DNA of 16,759 bases from Trichomonas tenax. Lineage: Eukaryota > Parabasalia > Trichomonadida > Trichomonadidae. The notes beneath the pieces are model-generated. The model ran no database searches, had not been told where the DNA came from, and saw nothing but the letters and a program-made list of their open reading frames with translations. Below, in pieces: positions 7,786 to 14,673 of this stretch. The position numbers were made by a program, and so were the translations under genes. The stretch covers positions 1 through 16,759 of the forward strand of contig JALKBU010001100.1 in the NCBI GenBank assembly GCA_023091735.1, read 5' to 3'. Position 1 is the first letter of the stretch; each line of letters begins with the position of its first letter.

Positions 7786-8532
7786 ATGAAAGCAAAAGTT
7801 ATTCTTTGTGGAAATTCAGGTGTTGGAAAGACAACGCTTATGCATGCGTTGTCCAATCAGAAGATATCTATGCAAGAAGGCCCTACTTTGGGCTCAGGAT
7901 TCACCAATTACGATATTTTATTCCAAGGGAAGAAAATCAACGTGTATTTCTGGGATACAGCTGGTCAGGAAACTTACAGGTCTATGATTAGAATCTATTT
8001 TCGCAATAGTAACCTTGCTTTATTAGTGTTCGATGTATCTAATCGTGCATCTTTTGAAGAAATATACACCTGGCTGCAGCTTATTGACCAGAATACCGCT
8101 GGAAGACGTCCATCTGTCATCTTAGTCGGCGCAAAAAGCGATGTTCCTGATCCTGAAGTCTCTGAGGATGAAATACAAGAAGCTGCTGATAAGTATGGAA
8201 TAAAGTGGATTAAAGTGAGCTCAGTTTCCGGTCATAACATTGATTTACTAAAACAATTAATTGGAGAAATATTAGTTACACGAGAAACTGATCCAAATTA
8301 TCAGGTGTTCAAGTTACCTACACAACAGAAACCACAGCCTACTACGAAAGATGTAAACAACAAACAAGAAGAAACAATTCAAGAAAAAACTCCAGAAAAG
8401 CAGCCAGTTGACGAAAAGGCACAACCTAAACAAGAAGATAAGAAAGAAGAAGTTGTGCAAATGAAAGAAATAGAACCTGCTCCAGAAGTTAAGATCGATC
8501 AACCAAAGAAACAGGAAGGATCCTGCTGTTAA
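7786..8532 (+). CDS. Rab-family small GTPase with long charged C-terminal tail
   Basis: 248 residues from the ATG at 7786. A TTG-started extension to 7753 is not needed, and the protein begins with the first beta strand as in other short Rabs. Nucleotide-binding motifs are in order: P-loop GNSGVGKT (9-16), switch I with T34 in PTLGSGF, switch II WDTAGQE (56-62), G4 GAKSD (115-119) and G5 SSVSG (145-149). The protein ends SCC, the usual signal for double geranylgeranylation, so it should act on membranes in vesicle traffic. Oddities: the Asn of the NKxD guanine-recognition motif is Ala, and the canonical SAK is SSVS, so nucleotide binding or specificity may differ. The tail after about residue 175 is roughly 70 residues rich in Gln, Lys, Glu and Pro, longer than a typical Rab hypervariable region. 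Parabasalids carry very large Rab families, and the subfamily cannot be named here. A strong hairpin follows the stop. Confidence 0.92.
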   Translation: MKAKVILCGNSGVGKTTLMHALSNQKISMQEGPTLGSGFTNYDILFQGKKINVYFWDTAGQETYRSMIRIYFRNSNLALLVFDVSNRASFEEIYTWLQLIDQNTAGRRPSVILVGAKSDVPDPEVSEDEIQEAADKYGIKWIKVSSVSGHNIDLLKQLIGEILVTRETDPNYQVFKLPTQQKPQPTTKDVNNKQEETIQEKTPEKQPVDEKAQPKQEDKKEEVVQMKEIEPAPEVKIDQPKKQEGSCC

Positions 8533-8545
8533 TTGTTCCACTATC

Positions 8546-8575
8546 GTAATGTATTACTTTATCTTAATACATTAC
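8546..8575. repeat. 11-bp perfect hairpin in the Rab 3' region
   Basis: GTAATGTATTA (8546-8556) and TAATACATTAC (8565-8575) are exact reverse complements with the 8-base loop CTTTATCT, starting 14 bases after the Rab stop. It lies between converging genes (Rab + and ubiquitin-like -), and an AATAAA word follows at about 8583. It could be a 3' UTR RNA structure or a 3'-end or transcription-stop element. Only the symmetry is seen directly. Confidence 0.55.
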
Positions 8576-8791
8576 TTTCTATCAATAAATATCATGTTCG
8601 AAATTTTGAATTATTGCTAATTTACATATAATTATATATTGTGATGGTATAGCTCTTGTTAAATATTGACTATTTTTCTATTTATAAGTTTGATATATCT
8701 ATGACAAAAATATATTTTGTAAATTATTGTAATATATCTGAGGAAACAGTTAATGAGTTCTTACAAAACACGTTTATAGATCAAGGTAATA

Positions 8792-9415
8792 TCATTTCGG
8801 AATAATAGAGCGAATGAGTTTTGAAAAATGTGTTGGAATAAAATAAAACCATCTGTTTCCGTTCTGCGTCGTGATTCCAAGAGCTCCATATCCCGGAAAC
8901 GCATCAATCTTGATGAATTTCGAACAATAAATACTTGAAAAGAAAATTCTTTCCGGTTCTCCTTTGTCTGATATAGTGAAAATTGCGTCACTTTCGAATG
9001 AAAGCTGACCTCTTTCACCATTCGTTATCCTGATGAAGAGCGGCTCTTGAGGGAAGAAATTCCTCTGGTACTGGGAAGGAGTCATTGCTCCATTGGGAAT
9101 TCCCATGTTTATGATATCCTGGTGGTAATGCTCCTTAAGAGAGTCGATTATCTGTGGTCTGAATGTATTTGGTCTGTGAATTGGTTTTTCGTTCTGCATC
9201 GCTGGCGGAGGCTTCGTCTCCATGAGCATCAGCTTCATGCCGTTGGATATTGCCTCTGTTGGTGATTTAAGTGTTCGACCAGTGCAAACCAATTTTTGAC
9301 TTTCCGGCGGAATATCGAATTTTCGTGTGATTTCGGCCATGAGGATTTTGAGAGTGGCATCAGCGGGAAGTTGCAATCTATGTGTTTCTCGATTAAAACG
9401 AAGAGAAACTTCCAT
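8792..9415 (-). CDS. Ubiquitin-like-domain protein with unidentified C-terminal domain
   Basis: 207 residues from the ATG at 9415; the frame runs back to a TTG at 9436, which is rejected. Residues 1-67 look like a ubiquitin fold: MEVSLRFNRETHRLQLPADATLKIL, then a helix (KILMAEITRKF), IPPESQKLVCTGRTL in place of ubiquitin's IPPDQQRLIFAGKQL, and a last strand KLMLME. There is no terminal GG, so it is a built-in UBL domain and not a processed modifier. Residues 68-110 form a Pro-rich linker. The rest (about 115-207) alternates short beta strands and ends with WFYFIPTHFSKLIRSI, a pattern compatible with a small beta barrel capped by a helix (PH-like), but I do not recognise the family. UBL adaptors of this kind often dock on proteasomes or chaperones, which is inference only. 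It converges with the Rab gene and shares a divergent promoter region with the acidic protein gene. Confidence 0.8.
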   Translation of the reverse strand: MEVSLRFNRETHRLQLPADATLKILMAEITRKFDIPPESQKLVCTGRTLKSPTEAISNGMKLMLMETKPPPAMQNEKPIHRPNTFRPQIIDSLKEHYHQDIINMGIPNGAMTPSQYQRNFFPQEPLFIRITNGERGQLSFESDAIFTISDKGEPERIFFSSIYCSKFIKIDAFPGYGALGITTQNGNRWFYFIPTHFSKLIRSIIPK

Positions 9416-9422
9416 AGACTTT

Positions 9423-9427
9423 TCTGA
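9423..9427 (-). promoter_or_regulatory. Weak Inr-like TCAGA upstream of the ubiquitin-like gene
   Basis: TCA with its A 10 bases before the ATG at 9415. The following G departs from the consensus pyrimidine, so this is a near match judged mainly by position. Confidence 0.28.
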
Positions 9428-9820
9428 AATAAACAACGATTTTTATTCGAATAAGGTGATATAACCTTAATAATAAAGTAATAATGGGATAACTCCACTA
9501 CCTCTGGGCATGCTATACTTTAAGTTTCTTCCAATTTATCCAATATTTTTATAGATCTCAATCTGATTTCATAAGTTTCTTTTCGTTTTTATCTGTTTAC
9601 ACATACATAAAGAGATATATCGATTGGCAAAGAACAAAGTTGTTGCATTCTTCATAGTTTTTCGCTCTAACTTCAACAATCTATGGTAATGCATAATTTT
9701 CCTTGGAACAAGAAAAAAAACATGTTGACTACTATTTCACGCGTGGATTATGCTTCTGTATTCATTTTCACTGCTTGCTTCTTCAAGATACAATGATATT
9801 GATAACAATCAAATTCAAAT

Positions 9821-9985
9821 TTGACATGTAAATTTGAGTTTTGATGTGTAAAAATTGATTTGTCATGTAAATTATAAATTGTCGTATTATTTTGGCAAAA
9901 AACTGAATTTGACAAGTAAAATCGTTTTTTGTAATGTAAAATAGTCAAATATTAATATATGACATGTAGAGTGAAATGTAAATAT
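9821..9985 (+). repeat. Degenerate tandem array, consensus about TTGACATGTAAA
   Basis: Eight related units begin at 9821, 9841, 9860, 9879, 9909, 9929, 9959 and 9971. Examples are TTGACATGTAAATTTG, TTGTCATGTAAATTAT, TTGACAAGTAAAATCG and TTGTAATGTAAAATAG; the unit at 9879 is the most degraded. Steps are mostly about 20 bases (20, 19, 19, 30, 20, 30, 12). The core ACATGT is palindromic. The array runs right up to the initiator and start of the acidic-protein gene, which suggests cis-regulatory sites. A decayed minisatellite is the alternative. Confidence 0.7.
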
Positions 9986-9990
9986 CATTG
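9985..9990 (+). promoter_or_regulatory. Inr-like initiator TCATTG for the acidic-protein gene
   Basis: TCATT matches TCAYW, with its A 8 bases before the ATG at 9995. Confidence 0.65.
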
Positions 9991-9994
9991 AAAA

Positions 9995-10978
9995 ATGAGT
10001 ATTCCACAGAAGTATTTAATTCCGGAATCTTCGTACCAAATTGTCTGCCCAGGAAAGAGCACATCAGTCAGCTCTATCTCGGGGACCAAAATTCAATCAA
10101 AAACAACAAGCATTCTCGAGCCTCAGTCTGAAATTCAAAAATCGCTAGCAAAATCGCCCAACAGGAAGTCGCAGAGCCAGGCGATGAACAGCAGGAGGAG
10201 TAAATCGCAAAAAGACCACTCTACAAGCATCCAACGGTCACCTCGCAAAAATCCTTCTCCAAAACTCGAAATATACACAGAATCATTCTCGATTTTAGGT
10301 GCTGAGCTCAATTTCTTCGAAAAATACATGAAAAACATAAACACAGAGGAAGAAGAAGAATATAATGAGGAAGAAGCGATCGTAGAAGAAGAAGAGCATG
10401 AAGAATCCCACGAAAGTGATGATGCCGCTGAAGTTAATACAGAAGAAGAGGAAAAAGGACAAGAAAAACAAGATAACGATAATGAAAATGTTGAAGAAAA
10501 TCCAGAAAAAGCAGAAACAGAGGTTGTTGAAACAGCAGAAAACGAGCAGAAGTCAGAAAATGATCAAAATCAAGAAGAAGCTAAACAAGAAAATGCTGAA
10601 ACAGAAGAAAACCGAATCGACGAAAAACCAAAAGAAGACGTGAAACATGAAGAAGAACAAAAGCAAAATGAATCACAACCAGAGGAACATAAAGAAGAAG
10701 AGAAACACAAAGAAAATAAAGTTGAAGAGGAAGAAGATGATGATTTTGATATTAACAGCAAAGAAACTAAAAAGCTTTTAGAGAATATCATGAACACCAT
10801 AGCTCCTGATTCTGAGGAGGATGAAGGGCTGCCTCAAGTAGAGGAGGTCCCTGTTTTGAAAGATAATTCGTCCGATAAATTTATTTTTCCAGATGATGAT
10901 GAAAAAATAGACACTGATCCAAAACGCGATGCGAAGTGTGTTTTTGATGATGAGGAATCTGCAAAGTCAGAATTATAA
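9995..10978 (+). CDS. Glu-rich acidic low-complexity protein of unknown function
   Basis: 327 residues. No family is recognised. Three zones are visible. Residues 1-92 are Ser-, Lys- and Arg-rich with SPR/SPK/SPN phosphorylation-like sites (RSPRKNPSPK, 81-90). A short mixed segment (about 93-115, TESFSILGAELNFFEKYMKN) could be the only folded or binding element in the N-terminal half. Residues 117-250 are extremely Glu-rich with Gln, Lys and Asn and should be disordered or form charged single helix. A second mixed stretch (NSKETKKLLENIMNTIA, 254-270) precedes an acidic tail. Opposite charge in the two halves suggests a scaffold or a nucleic-acid or histone-binding protein, but this is inference. 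It ends KSEL, yet no signal peptide is present, so ER retention is unlikely. The ATG choice is supported by the initiator 8 bases upstream. The stop is TAAA. It converges on the next gene with only 31 bases between stops. Confidence 0.82.
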   Translation: MSIPQKYLIPESSYQIVCPGKSTSVSSISGTKIQSKTTSILEPQSEIQKSLAKSPNRKSQSQAMNSRRSKSQKDHSTSIQRSPRKNPSPKLEIYTESFSILGAELNFFEKYMKNINTEEEEEYNEEEAIVEEEEHEESHESDDAAEVNTEEEEKGQEKQDNDNENVEENPEKAETEVVETAENEQKSENDQNQEEAKQENAETEENRIDEKPKEDVKHEEEQKQNESQPEEHKEEEKHKENKVEEEEDDDFDINSKETKKLLENIMNTIAPDSEEDEGLPQVEEVPVLKDNSSDKFIFPDDDEKIDTDPKRDAKCVFDDEESAKSEL

Positions 10979-11013
10979 AATCTGTTTCAAAATAAAAAAT
11001 ATTAACACTTTAG
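10976..11013. terminator. Compact convergent 3' ends (31 bases between stops)
   Basis: The plus-strand acidic gene ends with TAA in TAAAAT, and the minus-strand MED12-like gene ends with TAA in TAAAGT. TAAA at or near the stop is a known trichomonad polyadenylation signal. Only 31 AT-rich bases (10979-11009) separate the two stops, so the transcripts must overlap or be cleaved very close to their coding ends. Confidence 0.5.
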
Positions 11014-14000
11014 AAAATTTCATCAAAACCAAGTTCATCATAATCAATCATCGGCTGGTTCTGCGCTTCGCTGCTCTGCTGTAACGGAATGTGGCTTATC
11101 TCAGGGATGATTCTGTACATTGGAAGCGGGATAGGATCCTGATAATAACCGATTGGTTGGTTTGGAATAATCTTCGTGATAGAGCTGAACGAGCTTTGTT
11201 TGGTGTTGTTAAACAAAGAGCTGCTGCTGTAAGAATCGTATTTGTTGCTGTTATTATTGTAAATGGGAGTGAAATTGTCGGAAGAAAGGTGTTCGAGCAA
11301 TGAAGTGATTCTGTTGATTGCATCAATAATCACAGAATCTCCATAGCTGTTAATCAAAGGGATCAATCTGTTGAAGTAGCTGCTAATGGGAGCATCGGCA
11401 TTTTGTAACTCTTTGTCGCTCTTCACGTAAATTAGCATCGTGAAAACAAACGTTTTGATATAAATTGTTTTAGTTTTCCTGTCTAATTTATCGGCGTTGA
11501 TCTCGTTGAGTTTCGTTAATAATCTCTCACATGAAACAGATGAATTTCCGCGGAGAGGTGGAATAATGAAATCAGTTAAATAATCCAAATACTCGGAATC
11601 GAAGAATTCTTGGATCTTCGATTTAATCACTTCTATTGCTTGTAATGCGATTCTGTTTTCCTTGCAAACTAATGACCACGCGTATTTATAGATTGCGCGG
11701 TTCTCTTTGTATTCAGGAGAGAAGAATAAATCCTTGAATTTGTCAACAATCTCGGAATAAAACTCTGTCGATGTCGGATAATGCGCAGTCACTAAAATTC
11801 GGCCCTCTAATCTGTAAAGAGGGATTCTACTGATCCACAGGCTCCAGACTTCTACGTTTCCCCATGTGACGTTGTCCTTAAACTTCTGGAAAATGGCATT
11901 GACAGGAGATGAACGCATATAATCAGGAAGAAGTGAAAAAACTAAGGAAGAGTAAGTTGCTGAGTTAACGGAATCATCATTTGAATTCCTGTTGATGTCT
12001 GGAATCTCAGCCGGGATTATTGACTGATCGAGGTGCTTTGAGATCGAGTCGATGAGCATTGATAGCTCCGTGGCTTCAAGCTGCAGCGTGTCATTGATGA
12101 ATTTCTTATCAAGGAAATCCGACAACGAGAATAAGTCGCTTCTTTGCTCGATGAATTTGAACAATGCTTTCATGAGTGCGCTCTCAACTTCTGGACATGG
12201 AATCATGACAATGCGATTGATTAAAATCGCGGGAGTCAATAATCTCCATTCAAACAAAAGCTCGAGAATTGGATAAATGTTTTTGCTGAAACGAGGACTT
12301 AATGTGACTTCTTTCTTTTCGATTAAGACTTCTACGAACGTCCTGATGATGAATTCTTTGGAATTAGGAACGCAGTTAGAATAAGCGAAGTCCCAAATGA
12401 AGGCGCAAATGTCGTTGATGTCTGTTGAAACGAATTTAATTAAATCATAAAGAACATGAGAAATAATTTCTTTGATATAATTGCTGCTCGTTTCGTGCAA
12501 AATAGCATCATAAGAGAACAGTGAAAGATAGGAGGAATGCTTCTTCATGAAGTCAACGAAGTCTGAGCCTTTGATTCGCCTCCTTTCTATGAAATCTGCG
12601 GCTTTGAGAGATGATTTTTGTTCCGCTAATTTATATTTCAATATTTCTTGAAGCGGAGAAATATTCATTGAAATTTCACTGGGAGAAACTCTTATCAATA
12701 GATCGCACGCGAGTCCGTAGTGATTTGTTGCAATGAGAATTTCTAAAATTAATGGATTTTTAGATTTCTGCGAAATTTCTCTCAAAAGACTATATCTGAT
12801 TACTAATGGTAAAATAAGTAGATCATCGATATTTTGGAGATGTGTGAACTTGTCGTTTTTGTATTCTTGATAAATTGATTCAAAATTATTTTCTGGAACA
12901 AGTTGATTGAGTTTTTCGAATATGATTCTTTGAGTATTAGCGTTGTAGCTTGTGCATGGGGTATTTAAGAAGATTTTGACATCAATATCATTATCAAAAG
13001 ATAAAAATGACATAAACTTTTCAAATGTGAAAAGATTTCGTTGCTGGAACTCTATGGAAAGATGTTCTGCATATTTAATCTTGTTGATATACTTTCTAAG
13101 AAGATTAACATATTCAGCGATCGGAAATTGCTCTTTCATTCTCGCAATAGACTCTGCAAGCAAAACAGCTTGATTCTGGTTTGCAGCATTGAAAATAAAA
13201 ATTGTTTCGCAAATATCAATCATTAACTTTCTGTGATCTTTAATTGAGTTCATTTGGATCACAGATGACATTAATTCGATGAGGTCTGCTAAATTCTCGT
13301 ACGGATATTTCTTCATGATTAAATTTTGAATTGGATGTTCGATTTCAAGTAATGTTATAACATTTGCGATTCTTTCAATAATATCCGGCGAAAAGTTTCT
13401 CGTGAGGTGTGTAAACATATTTCTGTCCCTGAAGTAATGATATGTTGCAAGTTGAACCATTTGTGTTTTATATGAGAAAATTTTGATGTTATAATGCGAG
13501 ATAAACTCCTCCCTGTTCTTGGAGATTATCATTGCATGGTTAAAAACTTGGAATGAAGACATTATCTCTTTGAAAAATATCTCATAATATTTTGGATGAA
13601 ATGTGTCAATAATTCTTATCAGAAGTTCTTTCTGTGGCACAATTTTATGTCTGTAGACAGCGTGGCACAGCTGAATGAACAAAAATCTGTACCTATCATA
13701 TTGAATATAATCATTCAATATAAGATCATCAAACAATGTCGCTAACAGAGTGAATTGGTCGATCTGGCACTGCTCTATAAGATAACGGACCGCAAAAGCG
13801 GCTCTTGTGCCTGGAATTTTCTGTTCCAAGATGAAAATCAGTAAATCTCTTAATTTCATCGATTCTAAGCTTGGAACAGGCAATGCCTGATGGAAATTGA
13901 CTCCAGGCTGCATTAAAATATCCAAAAATAACGCAATATTTTTTGATTTTGAATCTTGATCCGGCGGAATTCCTGCATTATCCTGCAGTGTTATAACCTT

Positions 14001-14186
14001 CTGAAGATTTAAATTCATTTGTTCTAATTTTTCTCTGATTTGGCTGTCGTCGAGAAGAGAATCTGTTGTAGAAGTCGAAATATCGGCGTCCTCGGTGATT
14101 CCGTTGGTCTGCTGTAACCGGGGGCATGCGTAAGGCGTCATTATGGTCATTTTCGCTATCGTGTTCAGTGAATAACCATATGACAT
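11010..14186 (-). CDS. Putative Mediator kinase-module subunit MED12 (divergent, short)
   Basis: 1058 residues from the ATG at 14186; a TTG one codon earlier is ignored. By eye the first 230 residues follow the MED12 N-terminal plan in order. They have a Pro/Gln segment with an acidic turn (YACPRLQQTNGITEDAD, 19-35), then a stretch ending ALPVPSLESMKLRDLLIFIL and KIPGTRAAFAVRYL (101-135), comparable to the MED12 region where a Val-Pro..Arg-Ala-Ala-Trp helix occurs. Next is an LCHAVYRHKIVPQKELLIRIID block (173-194) comparable to the LCEWAV-like helical region. The remainder is alpha-helical throughout, with no catalytic motif. The C-terminal ~75 residues are Ser/Asn/Gln-rich and end in an acidic-aromatic YDELGFDEIF. 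MED12 activates the CDK8-cyclin C module and links it to Mediator. Human MED12 is about twice as long, so this would be a reduced version. Another large HEAT-like scaffold is possible. Initiator TCATTA lies 11 bases upstream. Confidence 0.55.
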   Translation of the reverse strand: MSYGYSLNTIAKMTIMTPYACPRLQQTNGITEDADISTSTTDSLLDDSQIREKLEQMNLNLQKVITLQDNAGIPPDQDSKSKNIALFLDILMQPGVNFHQALPVPSLESMKLRDLLIFILEQKIPGTRAAFAVRYLIEQCQIDQFTLLATLFDDLILNDYIQYDRYRFLFIQLCHAVYRHKIVPQKELLIRIIDTFHPKYYEIFFKEIMSSFQVFNHAMIISKNREEFISHYNIKIFSYKTQMVQLATYHYFRDRNMFTHLTRNFSPDIIERIANVITLLEIEHPIQNLIMKKYPYENLADLIELMSSVIQMNSIKDHRKLMIDICETIFIFNAANQNQAVLLAESIARMKEQFPIAEYVNLLRKYINKIKYAEHLSIEFQQRNLFTFEKFMSFLSFDNDIDVKIFLNTPCTSYNANTQRIIFEKLNQLVPENNFESIYQEYKNDKFTHLQNIDDLLILPLVIRYSLLREISQKSKNPLILEILIATNHYGLACDLLIRVSPSEISMNISPLQEILKYKLAEQKSSLKAADFIERRRIKGSDFVDFMKKHSSYLSLFSYDAILHETSSNYIKEIISHVLYDLIKFVSTDINDICAFIWDFAYSNCVPNSKEFIIRTFVEVLIEKKEVTLSPRFSKNIYPILELLFEWRLLTPAILINRIVMIPCPEVESALMKALFKFIEQRSDLFSLSDFLDKKFINDTLQLEATELSMLIDSISKHLDQSIIPAEIPDINRNSNDDSVNSATYSSLVFSLLPDYMRSSPVNAIFQKFKDNVTWGNVEVWSLWISRIPLYRLEGRILVTAHYPTSTEFYSEIVDKFKDLFFSPEYKENRAIYKYAWSLVCKENRIALQAIEVIKSKIQEFFDSEYLDYLTDFIIPPLRGNSSVSCERLLTKLNEINADKLDRKTKTIYIKTFVFTMLIYVKSDKELQNADAPISSYFNRLIPLINSYGDSVIIDAINRITSLLEHLSSDNFTPIYNNNSNKYDSYSSSSLFNNTKQSSFSSITKIIPNQPIGYYQDPIPLPMYRIIPEISHIPLQQSSEAQNQPMIDYDELGFDEIF

Positions 14187-14673
14187 CAAAAAATAATGAT
14201 TTTGGAAAAATATTTAACTTAATATTTGATCTTAAATATCATTTCTAAATATAAAATCATCAAAATTTGCGATTTTAAAATCTCTTAAAACATGAAAATT
14301 AATCCCAAAAAAACTATTTTGAATCAAATTTTATAATCTTTTTACAATTAAAAAAATATCACTTTTTTTGAAATTTCTTCTCCACTTGTTGTTCTTCATT
14401 AATATTGACATTAATCAATAATTTTGTTCTTTTTTTGAAGATTTCAACTTTCATCAAAATATATTTTCGATTATTTGCTGATTGCTTGTGTATTAGAAGG
14501 TCTGGACCAATGGAGAATAATTCTTAATACATGTAACTAAACATAAAAAATTATTTCAATAATATAAAAATTTAATCTAATATAAAGAATAACAGGAAAT
14601 AATAATAGAATAGTAAACTTTTCAATAAACACTCTAACAAATAAAAAATAAACAACAAAAAAACAACAATTTT
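14187..14673. other. AT-rich spacer between MED12-like and kinase genes
   Basis: 487 bases holding the MED12-like promoter on the left and the kinase 3' UTR on the right. The kinase stop is TGA followed by an A/T-rich tail with several TAAA words. No gene or RNA was seen. It includes a pyrimidine-rich patch near 14365-14400 and a small AT dyad near 14400-14425, neither of which I would interpret. Confidence 0.65.
14194..14199 (-). promoter_or_regulatory. Inr-like initiator TCATTA for the MED12-like gene
   Basis: TCATTA fits TCAYW well, with its A 11 bases before the ATG at 14186. It supports this start over the internal ATGs a few codons downstream. Confidence 0.65.

Larger units (their letters stand above)
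9416..9994. other. Divergent promoter spacer between ubiquitin-like (-) and acidic-protein (+) genes
   Basis: 579 bases between two divergently transcribed genes. The left half is unremarkable AT-rich DNA. The right part carries the repeat array at 9821-9985, ending at the initiator of the plus-strand gene. A short antisense frame at 9748-9948 is not taken as a gene. Confidence 0.7.

Noticed and set aside
9415..9606. Possible 5' UTR intron of the ubiquitin-like gene (GTATGT on the minus strand near 9606, TTTCAG before the ATG)
   Set aside because: Trichomonad introns need a long fused branch and 3' splice motif of the ACTAACACACAG type, which is absent here. The reading frame needs no intron.
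9748..9948. 66-codon minus-strand frame over the repeat array
   Set aside because: It runs across degenerate non-coding repeats whose steps are not multiples of three. It is best explained as chance.
10570..10800. Ser-rich minus-strand frame
   Set aside because: It is the antisense shadow of the Glu-rich codons (GAA/GAG read as TTC/CTC and TCT/TCC) in the acidic-protein gene.
10967..10978. C-terminal KSEL as an ER-retrieval signal
   Set aside because: The protein has no signal peptide and a charged N-terminal half, so the KDEL-like ending is probably coincidence.
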